Shown here in pieces: positions 18,011-27,118 of a stretch of DNA of 64,000 nt. This stretch comes from Pandoraea eparura (GTDB taxonomy: Bacteria > Pseudomonadota > Gammaproteobacteria > Burkholderiales > Burkholderiaceae). The stretch covers positions 186,001-250,000 of the forward strand of contig NZ_CABPSH010000004.1 of the NCBI RefSeq assembly GCF_902459725.1. The letters are read 5' to 3'. Each line of letters opens with the position of its first letter. The stretch's first letter is position 1. Below the pieces are notes generated by a model. That model was not told the origin of the DNA, searched no databases, and was given only the letters and a program-made list of their open reading frames with translations. The translations under genes and the position numbers were made by a program.

Positions 18011-18083
18011 CGGCCGGCGGTGGCGTTGTGCGGCGCGCCTGCTGCCCTTGACGTCACTGAAGGACAAGGACGACGTCGGACCG

Positions 18084-18130
18084 GCGGCGTTGACGGGTTA
18101 TCTGACGATAGCGTGTCGACGCCGCTTTTT
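18084..18130 (+). terminator. Terminator of the liv operon
   Basis: GCGGCGTTGAC (18084-18094) pairs with GTCGACGCCGC (18115-18125) with one G-T wobble and a 20-nt loop, followed by TTTTT. It lies in the convergent gap between livF and folA. Confidence 0.75.
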
Positions 18131-18226
18131 CCATGGGCGTCCCTGGATGTCGCGACTGGGCGTGTTTGCGGCGCTGGAGAGGAGAGGGGCGAGATCGAGA
18201 GCGGCGACCTTGAGCGCCCCGTCGCT

Positions 18227-18715
18227 TCAAATCCGTTCGTAAGTCACGAACGCGTAGTCGAAGTCGTTCGGCGCGGGCGAGTGATGGGTCTCGCGGGCGG
18301 TTTCCTGCCATTGGGCGGCAGGCAGATCCGGGAAATGTGCGTCGCCTTCGAACGCCTTGGCGATCTCCGTGACGACCACCTTGTCTGCGCTTGCCAGGGC
18401 TTCGGCGTACAACTGCGCGCCGCCGATCAGGCAGATTTCCTCGACCCCCACGCACAGCCGCATCGCATCGACGAGCGATCCGGCCACGTCGCAGCCGTCG
18501 ATCTTCAGATCCGGATTGCGCGACACCACGATATTGCGACGGCCCGGCAGCGGACGACCGATCGAATCAAACGTCTTGCGCCCCATCACGATCGGCTTGC
18601 CGAGTGTCGTGCGCTTGAAGTGGGCCAGATCTTCCGGCAATCGCCACGGCAATTGATTGTCGCGCCCGATCACACCGTTCTCGGCGCGGGCGACCACCAG
18701 CGTCAGTATCGTCAT
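18227..18715 (-). CDS. folA: Dihydrofolate reductase
   Basis: DHFR reduces dihydrofolate to tetrahydrofolate with NADPH and is the target of trimethoprim. The 162-residue chromosomal type shows [20 protein letters not shown] and the acidic catalytic residue in LPEDLAHFK (Asp29). Nucleotide-binding stretches are [17 protein letters not shown] and [11 protein letters not shown]. Its ATG overlaps the thyA stop (ATGA), which couples the reductase to the enzyme that makes its substrate. Confidence 0.97.
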   Translation of the reverse strand: MTILTLVVARAENGVIGRDNQLPWRLPEDLAHFKRTTLGKPIVMGRKTFDSIGRPLPGRRNIVVSRNPDLKIDGCDVAGSLVDAMRLCVGVEEICLIGGAQLYAEALASADKVVVTEIAKAFEGDAHFPDLPAAQWQETARETHHSPAPNDFDYAFVTYERI

Positions 18716-19506
18716 ACGGCCACCGGTGCCTTGATATGCGGATGCGCTTCGTATCCGGTGATATGGAAGTCCTCGAAACGATAATCGAAGATCGAATCAG
18801 GCTTGCGCGAGATCTCGAGCCTCGGTAACGCGAACGGCTCGCGCGCAAGCTGCGTGCGAACCTGTTCGAGGTGGTTGTTGTACAGATGGCAGTCGCCCCC
18901 CGTCCAGACGAAGTCGCCCACCTCGAGCCCGGTCTGCTGCGCCATCATGTGCGTGAGCATCGCGTAGCTCGCGATGTTGAACGGCACGCCAAGGAAAATA
19001 TCCGCGCTGCGCTGATAGAGCTGGCACGACAGCTTGCCATCGGCCACATAGAACTGGAAGAACGCGTGACATGGCGGCAGCGCCATGCGAGGAATCTCGC
19101 CGACGTTCCAGGCGGACACGATCAGGCGGCGCGAGTCGGGCGTCGTACGAATCTGCTCGACGAGCTGCGTGATCTGGTCGATATGACCGCCGTCGGGCGT
19201 CGGCCACGAGCGCCACTGCGCGCCGTAGACAGGGCCGAGTTCACCCTCGGCATCGGCCCATTCGTTCCAGATGGACACGCCGTTTTCCTGCAGATAGCGC
19301 ACGTTGGTGCTGCCCTGCAGGAACCACAGGAGTTCGTGCACGATGGACTTGATATGCACCTTCTTGGTGGTGACGAGCGGGAAGCCTTCCTGCAGGTCGA
19401 AGCGCATCTGGTAGCCGAACACCGAGCGCGTGCCCGTGCCGGTGCGGTCAGTCTTGTCGGTGCCATGTTCGAGTACATGGCGCATGAAGTCGAGGTACTG
19501 TTTCAT
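18712..19506 (-). CDS. thyA: Thymidylate synthase
   Basis: ThyA methylates dUMP to dTMP, turning methylenetetrahydrofolate into dihydrofolate. The protein is 264 residues, exactly the E. coli length, starting [15 protein letters not shown]. The catalytic Cys146 lies in [13 protein letters not shown], and the phosphate-binding Arg in [14 protein letters not shown]. An upstream in-frame start at 19548 was rejected because it adds residues outside the family. Next downstream, with overlapping codons, is folA. The FbpC-like ATPase gene ends 59 bp upstream on the same strand. Confidence 0.98.
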   Translation of the reverse strand: MKQYLDFMRHVLEHGTDKTDRTGTGTRSVFGYQMRFDLQEGFPLVTTKKVHIKSIVHELLWFLQGSTNVRYLQENGVSIWNEWADAEGELGPVYGAQWRSWPTPDGGHIDQITQLVEQIRTTPDSRRLIVSAWNVGEIPRMALPPCHAFFQFYVADGKLSCQLYQRSADIFLGVPFNIASYAMLTHMMAQQTGLEVGDFVWTGGDCHLYNNHLEQVRTQLAREPFALPRLEISRKPDSIFDYRFEDFHITGYEAHPHIKAPVAV

Positions 19507-19565
19507 AGGCCCATCCGTTTTGCCGGATTTTACCAGCCTCCGAGGCACGCCGTGCTGCGCAACGC

Positions 19566-20675
19566 TCAGACGCCGCCGGCATTTGTCGCGAAAGCCACCG
19601 GATGCTCGACCGACAGACGCAGCCCCACGCGCTCGCCCACTTCGTGGGCCAACTCGCTATCCACGCGGGCGATCACCTCGCGCCCCGACGCCAGACGCAA
19701 GGTGTACAACTGATCGGCCCCACGGAACGCGCGCCGCACCAGCGTGCCTTCGAACGGACTCGCCGGGTCGTGCGCGATGTCGTCCGCGCGCAGCAGTACG
19801 TCGACGTTCACGGGATACGCATCGTTGGCGGCGCTGCGCAGCAGCTTGTCGGCCAGCCCCGGCGAGACGGCCAGCTCCCCGAGTTCGAGCGAGATGCCAC
19901 CGCCGTCGGCATTGCCCCGGAAGGTACCGGGAATCAAGGCGCCGCGTCCGATGAAATCCGCCACCACACGATTGGCGGGCGCGTGCCACAACTCGCGCGC
20001 GGGCGACCACTGGGCGATCGCCCCCGCATGCATGACGCCGATGCGGTCGGCCATCGCGAAGGCTTCGTGCTGGTCGTGGGTGACGAGGATCGCCGTCGCC
20101 CCGCTCGCCTGGATGATCTCGCGCACCTCGACCGCCAGACGCTCGCGCAGATCGAGATCGAGGTTCGAGAACGGTTCGTCGAGCAAGAGCAGCGCAGGGG
20201 CGGGGGCCAGAGCGCGTGCGAGCGCCACGCGTTGCTGCTGACCGCCCGAGAGTTCATGGGGATACTTCTTCAGCGCCCCTGCCAGCCCGACGCGCTCCGC
20301 GAGCATTTCCACGCGCGCCTGACGCTCGCCGCGCGCCATGCGCCCGATGCCGAAGACGATATTCCGGGCAACGTCCAGATGCGGGAACAACGCGTAATCC
20401 TGGAACACGACGCCAACGTGGCGACGCTCCGGCGGTTCGCTCGACTGCGCGTTGGCAACTTCGTGACCATCGAGCACGATACGCCCGCCGGCCAACGGCT
20501 CGAAACCACAGACGGCGCGCAGCACCGTCGTCTTGCCGCAGCCGGACGGACCGAGCAGACAGCCGATTTCGCCGCGGGCCAACGACAGCGACAAGTCGCG
20601 TACCGCGGTATGGACGTGGCCGGCAGCCTCGTAATTCACGCAGAGATGGTCAAGCAGCAGGTAGGGCAGGGGCAT
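19566..20675 (-). CDS. Iron(III)/thiosulfate-type ABC importer ATPase (FbpC-like)
   Basis: A 369-residue ABC ATPase. Walker A is [20 protein letters not shown], the signature is [16 protein letters not shown], Walker B is [12 protein letters not shown] and the switch is [16 protein letters not shown]-terminal TOBE-like region (about 240-369) follows. The CGFEPLAGG and [15 protein letters not shown] stretches fit the ferric iron (FbpC) branch. ATG 20675 gives the usual N-terminus. The fused permease is divergent across a 306-bp spacer; no binding protein lies nearby. The iron role is inferred. Confidence 0.85.
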   Translation of the reverse strand: MPLPYLLLDHLCVNYEAAGHVHTAVRDLSLSLARGEIGCLLGPSGCGKTTVLRAVCGFEPLAGGRIVLDGHEVANAQSSEPPERRHVGVVFQDYALFPHLDVARNIVFGIGRMARGERQARVEMLAERVGLAGALKKYPHELSGGQQQRVALARALAPAPALLLLDEPFSNLDLDLRERLAVEVREIIQASGATAILVTHDQHEAFAMADRIGVMHAGAIAQWSPARELWHAPANRVVADFIGRGALIPGTFRGNADGGGISLELGELAVSPGLADKLLRSAANDAYPVNVDVLLRADDIAHDPASPFEGTLVRRAFRGADQLYTLRLASGREVIARVDSELAHEVGERVGLRLSVEHPVAFATNAGGV

Positions 20676-20837
20676 CGGCGTAAGGTGGCGTGAATCGACG
20701 CAAGCACGTCGACGAAGCAGATGAATGGAGATGAGTGATGACGAGTGATGACGCGTGGACACGAATGTCGCGAGGTGGCCCTTTTCGCTGGAGGTCGGGC
20801 ACTTTCTGCGGCCATCCGCGTCAGAGTCGCAATCGCG

Positions 20838-20861
20838 AATGCGTATAATTTACAACGCATT
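20838..20861. promoter_or_regulatory. Inverted repeat over a -10 box in the FbpB/FbpC-like divergent spacer
   Basis: AATGCGT (20838-20844) and ACGCATT (20855-20861) flank a 10-bp centre that holds a perfect -10 TATAAT at 20844-20849. The -35 region is weak. The geometry suits repression by a dimer sitting on the promoter of the plus-strand permease gene, about 120 bp upstream of its start. The match to the Fur consensus is poor. The rest of the 306-bp divergent spacer (20676-20981) shows nothing recognisable. Confidence 0.5.
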
Positions 20862-20981
20862 AGACCGGCGAGTGTCTGCCGGTTCCCCGAAACGATGCGA
20901 CGGGGCAACGGCAGTGAGCCGTCGCCCGGGGGGGTACCCTCGCTCGTTCACCCAATTTCCGCTTCCCGTTACGATTTGCCG

Positions 20982-22703
20982 ATGTCATCGACGCCTCCGT
21001 CACGCGCCGCCGCCGATTCTGCCCATGCCGATTCCGTCTTGACCGGACGTTCGCCACTCGTCGCCAGACGCCGGCGCACTGCACGGCTGTCCGTCGCCTG
21101 GGCATGGCGGTGGGTGGCGTGGGTGTCCGCGCTGGTCGTGCTCGTGCCGATGGTCGGCATCCTGGCGGCGCTCGGCGCGGGAGACGCGCAAACTCAGGCC
21201 GTCCTCGCCCATATGCTCGACACGGTACTGCCCGAGTACCTGCTCAACTCGTTGCGCATCTCGGTCGCCGTGAGCGCGGGCGTGCTGGTGATGGGCGTCA
21301 CCAGCGCGTGGCTGGTCGTGCAGTACACGTTTCCCGGCCGCCGCGTGCTGGAATGGGCGCTGATTCTGCCGCTGGCGATGCCCGCCTATGTCACCGCCTA
21401 CGCCTACACCGACTTCCTGCAGTTCGCCGGCCCGGTGCAAAGCGCATTGCGCTCGCTGCTCTCGGTCGAGCGTCTCGCCGCCTTCCCGGAGATTCGCTCC
21501 TGGTACGGCGCCGCGTGGGTCTTCGCCGGGGCGTTCTATCCGTACGTCTATCTGCTGGCACGCACCGCCTTTCTGGAACACAGCCAACGTTACTTCGAAG
21601 CCGCGCGCACGCTGGGGTGCACGCCAGTACAGGGGTTCCTGCGCGTAGCGTTACCGCTGGCGCGACCGGCCCTGGTCGCGGGTTTGGCGCTGGTGCTCAT
21701 GGAGACGCTCGCCGACTACGGCGCGGTCGCCTACTTTGGGGTGCCGACGCTCACGACCGGCATCTACCGCGCCTGGTTGTCGATGGGCGATCGGGTGGCG
21801 GCCGCGCAACTCTCGGCCTGTCTGTTGTTGGCCGTCCTCGTCTTGCTGATCGCAGAAGCGCGCAGCCGGGCGCGGTTGCGGTACTACGGGGCGCCGGGGC
21901 GAGCGCCGGCGCCGTCGCGACACACACGCCTGTCTGGCGGACGTGCCGCCCTGGCGACGTTCGTCTGCGCACTGCCGCTCATCATCGGCTTCCTGCTGCC
22001 CGTGCTCATCATGTTGCGGCTGGCCGCTGCGGAACTGGATCAGGTGCCTTGGCATCGCTACGGCGAGTGGGTCTTCAACACCGTACGCCTCGCGGCGGTG
22101 GCGGCCCTCGTCGCGAGCATCGCCGCCGTCGTGCTCGGGTACGCCCAGCGACTGGCCCCAGGGCGTGTCACGCGCATCGCTATCCGGTGGGTGAGCGTTG
22201 GCTACGCGATCCCGGGGGCGGTCATCGCTCTGGGCATTCTCACGCCGGTGCTGCAAGTGGATACGTGGCTTGGCCGCGTGTTCGGCGCCGACGGACTGGT
22301 GCTCGCCGGCACCAGCGGCGTGTTGATCTACGCCTATCTCGTGCGATTCCTGCCGGCTGCGCTGCAAAGCGTGGACGCCGGCTTTGCGCGCATCGCGCCC
22401 AATCTCGACGCCAGCGCCCGCAGCCTCGGCGTGAGTGGCTGGGCGATGCTGCGCCGCGTGCACCTGCCGCTGCTGCGCGGTAGCGTCTTGAGCGCCGCGC
22501 TGCTGGTGTTCGTCGACGTGATGAAGGAACTGCCCGCCACGCTGGCGCTGCGCCCGTTCAACATGGACACGCTGGCGGTCGTCACCAGCCACCTCGCGGC
22601 AGACGAACGGCTCGCCGAAGCGGCCGTGCCGGCGCTGACGCTCGTGCTCGTGGGCCTGGTGCCGGTGCTGGTGTTGGCGCGCGGCATGGCGAAACGCGCC
22701 TGA
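20982..22703 (+). CDS. ABC importer permease with two fused permease domains (FbpB-like)
   Basis: A 573-residue inner-membrane protein with two repeats of the binding-protein-dependent permease domain, about residues 80-290 and 350-565. The two EAA-type loops are EAARTLGCTPVQGFLRVALP and DASARSLGVSGWAMLRRVHLP. This fused layout is typical of FbpB/ThiP-class iron(III) importers. ATG 20982 starts a 30-residue polar N-terminus; an earlier in-frame start would add about 80 atypical residues. It works presumably with the divergent ATPase. Confidence 0.87.
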   Translation: MSSTPPSRAAADSAHADSVLTGRSPLVARRRRTARLSVAWAWRWVAWVSALVVLVPMVGILAALGAGDAQTQAVLAHMLDTVLPEYLLNSLRISVAVSAGVLVMGVTSAWLVVQYTFPGRRVLEWALILPLAMPAYVTAYAYTDFLQFAGPVQSALRSLLSVERLAAFPEIRSWYGAAWVFAGAFYPYVYLLARTAFLEHSQRYFEAARTLGCTPVQGFLRVALPLARPALVAGLALVLMETLADYGAVAYFGVPTLTTGIYRAWLSMGDRVAAAQLSACLLLAVLVLLIAEARSRARLRYYGAPGRAPAPSRHTRLSGGRAALATFVCALPLIIGFLLPVLIMLRLAAAELDQVPWHRYGEWVFNTVRLAAVAALVASIAAVVLGYAQRLAPGRVTRIAIRWVSVGYAIPGAVIALGILTPVLQVDTWLGRVFGADGLVLAGTSGVLIYAYLVRFLPAALQSVDAGFARIAPNLDASARSLGVSGWAMLRRVHLPLLRGSVLSAALLVFVDVMKELPATLALRPFNMDTLAVVTSHLAADERLAEAAVPALTLVLVGLVPVLVLARGMAKRA

Positions 22704-23302
22704 ATGCACGGCGCTTCGGCAAGGCGGCGTGGCGCGGGCTGTTGCCCGAACACCAATCACTGACCCGTTTGAAAGGTTTCCGGGTTGCCGCTCCGATAGC
22801 GCCGCACTATAGTCAAAGCAGGCCCGGCAACGAAGCCGGGATGATCGAGCGTCAACAAAATGATTGCGATCGTCATTTGCAAATGTTGGCTGTTCATGGC
22901 CTTGGCGTCGGCACCGCCGCCTGAGGCACCGCTGAACACGGCGGACGGCGGCTGGAGCGCCGTGCTGCTGGCGGGAGCGATGCGCTAGCGGGTGTCCTGG
23001 AAGGGACGGGGACAGGCACTTGAGACGGATGCGCGACGTCCGATGGGAGCGTGTATCCCGCGCGCCTGACGTTGGTTTTGTTGCCTGCGTGTTGCCTGCG
23101 TTCCTTGACGTCCTCCTTCCCCCCGAGTCGGCGCTTTTCCGTTTTCCCGGCCGTTGGGGGCATTTGCCGCCGTTCTTGGCGTTGAGGTCGTTCGTTGGCG
23201 TTTCGATGTTGTTTTCCTGAGTCGTTCGGGGCGGCGAACCGTGGCGTTTTTGCCACAGGCGCCGCAACATCGCTGTCAATGCAGTGCCTTTGGGAGACAG
23301 GC
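22704..23302. other. 599-bp gene-poor spacer with a possible promoter and 42-codon frame
   Basis: No conserved gene was recognised. A promoter-like TTGCCG (22784-22789), an 18-bp spacer and TATAGT (22808-22813) lie ahead of a small hairpin CCCGGC/GCCGGG (22823-22840). A 42-codon open frame (22860-22988, starting MIAIVICKCWLFMALASA) could be a short secreted or membrane peptide, but it has no ribosome site. A GTTGCCTGCGT motif is repeated twice near 23080. The end carries the leader of the LysR gene. Confidence 0.4.
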
Positions 23303-24214
23303 ATGGCGCTATGGCGGATCGATCTTGTCTCGTTGCGACTGTTCGTCGCCGTTTGCGAGGAAAGCAGCATTGCGCGGGCCGCCGAGCGCGAATTCATTGC
23401 GCCTTCCGCGGTCAGCAAACGCATCAACGACCTGGAGTCTCTGGTCGGTTCGGCACTTCTCCAGCGTCACAAGTGGGGCGTGCGGGCGACGCCGGCAGGC
23501 GAAGCACTGCTGCATCACGCGCGCAATGTGCTGCGAAGTCTCGAGAAGATGCAAGGCGATCTGTCCGAGTACACCAGCGGCGTGCGCGGCCATATCCGCA
23601 TCTTCGCCAACGTCTCCTCGATCGTCGAAACCCTGCCCGATGAACTCGGCGCGTTCCTGCGTCGACACGACGGCGTGAAGGTCGACCTCGAAGACCACAC
23701 CAGCGCGCAGGTCGTGCGTGGCGTAGTGGACGGCGCCACCGACATCGGCATCTGCTGGGACGCCGTCGACACCCGCGACGTCGAAGTCTTCCCCTATCGA
23801 AACGACCAGATCGTGACCGTGCTGCACCGCGAACATCCGCTGGCCAGCCAGGAACAGCTTGCGTTCGTCGACACCCTCGATTTCGATCACATCGGCGTGC
23901 ATCCGGACAGCGCCATGTACACAGTGCTGCGACGCCTGGCGGCCGAGCAGGGCAAGACGGTCAAGTTCCGCATCCATGTCTCGACCTTCGAAGCCGTGTG
24001 CCGCATGGTGCGCGCCAACCTCGGCGTGGCCGTGGTGCCGCGCGAGGCCGTCGGCAGCTATTCGCAGGCGAAGGACGGGGAGGCGCTGCGCATTGTGCCG
24101 CTCACCGATCCGTGGGCGCAGCGCCGGTTGATCGTTTGCGTGCGGCGTTACGACGCGTTGCCCATCGCGTCGCGGATGCTCGTTGATCATTTGTGCGCCA
24201 ATCCCGTGACGTAA
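23303..24214 (+). CDS. LysR-family transcriptional regulator
   Basis: A 303-residue LysR regulator. The N-terminal helix-turn-helix is SLRLFVAVCEESSIARAAER, then FIAPSAVSKRINDLESLVG. The co-inducer domain runs from about residue 92, with VPREAVGSY near 250. ATG 23303 has a GGGAGA site 7 bp upstream. It faces the same way as the binding protein and two CoA-transferase-fold genes that follow, so it is the likely local regulator. The effector is unknown. Confidence 0.9.
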   Translation: MALWRIDLVSLRLFVAVCEESSIARAAEREFIAPSAVSKRINDLESLVGSALLQRHKWGVRATPAGEALLHHARNVLRSLEKMQGDLSEYTSGVRGHIRIFANVSSIVETLPDELGAFLRRHDGVKVDLEDHTSAQVVRGVVDGATDIGICWDAVDTRDVEVFPYRNDQIVTVLHREHPLASQEQLAFVDTLDFDHIGVHPDSAMYTVLRRLAAEQGKTVKFRIHVSTFEAVCRMVRANLGVAVVPREAVGSYSQAKDGEALRIVPLTDPWAQRRLIVCVRRYDALPIASRMLVDHLCANPVT

Positions 24215-24401
24215 TGTGCCCAGGAGAACGGAACGCCGGAGGCTCGGCCCGTGGGCAAGCGTCGTGAACGGCGATGTCTGGCATGCCGAAACACAACTTG
24301 TCGGCCTCTCGGGGGCAGCGGATGCTCTGGGGGCCGATAGCGATTCCAGCCGACGAGCCGGAGCGCGCCGATTTCCCGCATCGGGCGGGAGGAGACTCGC
24401 G

Positions 24402-25478
24402 ATGATACAGACCGAAGCATGCCGGGTGCGTGTTGCCGCAGGACGTTGGGCGCTCGCCTTCTCGCTGGTGGCGTCAGGCCTCGCAGCACTGGGCCTGAGC
24501 GCCGGGGCGTACGCCGCGCCCGCACAGGCGCTCGAGAAGCCGAAGATCACGATCGCCGTGGGCGGCAAGCCTGGCCTCTACTATCTGCCGTTGACCATCG
24601 CCGAACAGCTCGGGTACTTCAAGGACGAAGGCCTCGACGTCACCATCGACGACTTTGCCGGCGGCTCCAAAGCCTTGCAGGCGGTTGTCGGCGGCAGCGC
24701 CGACGTGGGCGCGGGGGCCTTCGAGCATACGCTGCTCATGCAGGCCAAGGGGTTGACCTATCAAGCGTTCGCGGTGCTCGGCGCAGCACCGCAACTGGTG
24801 CTTGGCGTGGTCAAGGCCAAGGCCGCCGAAGTCAAATCTGTCAAGGATCTGAAGGGCATGCGCATCGGGGTGAGCGCGCCGGGATCGAGCACGCACATGC
24901 TGGTGAACGTGGCACTCGCGAAAGCCGGACTCAAGCCAAGCGATGTGTCCATCGTGGGCGTCGGCAGCAGCGCGACGGTTGTCGCCGCCGCGCGCGGGGG
25001 ACAGGTGGATGCCGTGTCCAACGTCGATCCGATGATGACGCTGTTGCAGGAGTCGGGCGACATCAAGGTGCTCGTCGACACGCGCACACAGGCGGGCACC
25101 CGCGCCATGTTCGGCGGGCCGATGCCTGCGGCCGTGATGTACGCGCCGCAGCGCTTCATCGACACGCATCCACGAACGGTGCAGGCCGTGGCGAACGCCA
25201 TCGTGCGTGCGGACAAGTGGCTTCAGCGCGCCACTGCGGCGGATCTTATCAGGACTGTGCCGGAGTCCTATCTGCTGGGCAACAAGGCGCTTTATCTACA
25301 AGCGTTTGCCAACTGCCGTGAGGCGTTCTCGCCGGACGGCATGATGCCTGCCGGCGGCCCGGCCACGGCACTCAAGGCGCTCGCGTCGTTCACGCCGGAG
25401 GTCAAGCCCTCGCAGATCCGGCTCGGCCAGACGTGGACCAACGCGTTCGCCATACGGGCAAATCGGCAGTATCCCTGA
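24402..25478 (+). CDS. NMT1/SsuA-type ABC substrate-binding protein (orphan)
   Basis: A 358-residue periplasmic binding protein. The signal peptide ends near AGAYA (residue 38). The mature part has GGKPGLYYLPLTIAEQLGYF and FAGGSKALQAVVGGSADVG, the pattern of NMT1/THI5-like proteins that bind sulfonates, nitrate, taurine or thiamine precursors. GGGAGGAG lies 8 bp ahead of ATG 24402. No permease or ATPase of this class occurs in the window, so its partner must be elsewhere. Its place before two CoA-transferase-fold genes suggests that the ligand feeds an acyl-CoA pathway. Confidence 0.85.
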   Translation: MIQTEACRVRVAAGRWALAFSLVASGLAALGLSAGAYAAPAQALEKPKITIAVGGKPGLYYLPLTIAEQLGYFKDEGLDVTIDDFAGGSKALQAVVGGSADVGAGAFEHTLLMQAKGLTYQAFAVLGAAPQLVLGVVKAKAAEVKSVKDLKGMRIGVSAPGSSTHMLVNVALAKAGLKPSDVSIVGVGSSATVVAAARGGQVDAVSNVDPMMTLLQESGDIKVLVDTRTQAGTRAMFGGPMPAAVMYAPQRFIDTHPRTVQAVANAIVRADKWLQRATAADLIRTVPESYLLGNKALYLQAFANCREAFSPDGMMPAGGPATALKALASFTPEVKPSQIRLGQTWTNAFAIRANRQYP

Positions 25479-25733
25479 AGGCCGTGGGCGAAAGCGGTTT
25501 CGCGCTGTCGATCAGCGGGGCGCGCCGTGGCAAGGGGGTGTTGCGCGAGGCCTGTCCATGCTCGCCATGATGCTTGGGCACCCAGCGCGTGATCGCCGAG
25601 CGTGCCGAGTGCGTCCCTGCGCTGAACTGCCAGAACCTGGGTTGCGGATGTGGAATCCGCGTTGACGCTTGCGGTGCGGTTGCCGGATCGGCAGTGCGGC
25701 GAAGCGTCGTGAGCGGGTTGGGGAGGATTGACG

Positions 25734-26966
25734 ATGCCGGACGTGTCTGCCACAACGCCGATGCCGTTGAATGACATTCGCGTGGTCGAGTTTTCTCATA
25801 TGGTAATGGGCCCCACCTGCGGCATGGTGCTCGGCGATCTCGGCGCCGACGTCATCAAGGTGGAGCCCGTCGGCGGCGATCCCACGCGGTGCCTGCTGGG
25901 CACTGGCGCGGGCTTTTTTCGCACGTTCAATCGCAACAAGCGCAGTCTTGCCGTGGATGTCACGCGGCCCGAGGGGCGTGAGCTGATCCTGCGCCTGGTG
26001 AGCACGGCCGACGTGCTGGCCGAGAACTTCAAGCCGGGACGCATGCGCCAGTTCGGCCTGGATTACGCGACGCTGTCGCGCTTGAATCCGGCGCTCGTCT
26101 ACGTCTCGCTCAAGGGGTTCCTGCCGGGTCCGTACGCGGGCCGCACCGCACTCGACGAAGTGGTGCAAATGATGGCTGGACTGGCCTACATGACGGGACC
26201 GCCCGGGCAGCCGCTGCGCGCAGGAACCTCGGTCAACGACATCATGGGCGGCATATTTGGCGCGCTCGCTGCGCTGGCGGCGCTTTACGAGCGCAAGACC
26301 ACAGGGCGCGGGCAGGAAGTGCAGGGGGCGCTGTTCGAGAACTGCGTGCTGCTCGTGGCGCAACACATGCAGCAGTTCGCGGTGACGGGCCTGGCACCCG
26401 ACCCGATGCCTGCCCGTGTCTCGGCCTGGGGAATTTACGACGTGTTCACGGCGCGCGACGGCGTGCAGATTTTCCTCGCGGTGGTGAGCGATACCCAGTG
26501 GCGGATCTTCTGCGACGTGTTCGGCCGTCAGGATCTGGGCGACGACGCGCGGCTCGCGACGAACAACGGTCGGGTGCTCGCACGTGAGTGGCTGCTGCCT
26601 TTGCTGCGCGAGATGATGCTGGGGTTCGACGCGAGCTATCTGGCGGCTGCGTTTGAGCGGCACGGTCTGCCGTTCGCTCCGATCGTCACGCCGCAGGCGC
26701 TGTTCGACGATCCGCACCTGCGCGCGAGCGGCGGATTGGGCGATCTGGTGACAGAACAAGGCGAGCACACGCACGTGCCGTTGCTGCCGATCGCGATGGC
26801 GGGGCAGCGCTTGCCCGCGCGGCGGCCGTTACCCGCGGCGGGCGAGCATACGGTCGAAATCTTGCGGGATCTGGGGTATCCCGACAGTCAGATCTCGCGA
26901 CTGCTGACCGAGGGGGTCGTCGCGGGGGCGAGGGACGACAACTCACCGGGCGAGGACCGGGGGTAG
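25734..26966 (+). CDS. CaiB/BaiF CoA-transferase family protein (first copy)
   Basis: A 410-residue class III CoA-transferase. The N-terminus has DIRVVEFSHMVMGPTCGMVL and DLGADVIKVEPVGGD. The expected nucleophile Asp169 lies in GTSVNDIMGG, at the same residue number as in formyl-CoA transferase. GRGQEVQGALFENCVLL follows. The family moves CoA between carboxylic acids through an aspartyl anhydride; the acid here is unknown. GGGGAGG precedes ATG 25734. It lies 255 bp after the binding protein, in a spacer with no other recognisable signal. Confidence 0.9.
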   Translation: MPDVSATTPMPLNDIRVVEFSHMVMGPTCGMVLGDLGADVIKVEPVGGDPTRCLLGTGAGFFRTFNRNKRSLAVDVTRPEGRELILRLVSTADVLAENFKPGRMRQFGLDYATLSRLNPALVYVSLKGFLPGPYAGRTALDEVVQMMAGLAYMTGPPGQPLRAGTSVNDIMGGIFGALAALAALYERKTTGRGQEVQGALFENCVLLVAQHMQQFAVTGLAPDPMPARVSAWGIYDVFTARDGVQIFLAVVSDTQWRIFCDVFGRQDLGDDARLATNNGRVLAREWLLPLLREMMLGFDASYLAAAFERHGLPFAPIVTPQALFDDPHLRASGGLGDLVTEQGEHTHVPLLPIAMAGQRLPARRPLPAAGEHTVEILRDLGYPDSQISRLLTEGVVAGARDDNSPGEDRG

Positions 26967-27118
26967 GCGGCGCTTCGCGTCCCGTTTTGTGGGATGACAG
27001 CAGGGTTCGAGTCTGAATTCGGACGTGTCCGAGTGAAGACGGCGTGTCGTGCGCTTGCGCAGGGACGACGCGGCACGGTACGGTGTGGACATCCGTCGTC
27101 ATCCCTTTCGCGCTCGCC

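Noticed and set aside
20838-20861. Fur box
   Set aside because: The inverted repeat does not match the GATAATGATAATCATTATC pattern well, so a Fur call would be guesswork.
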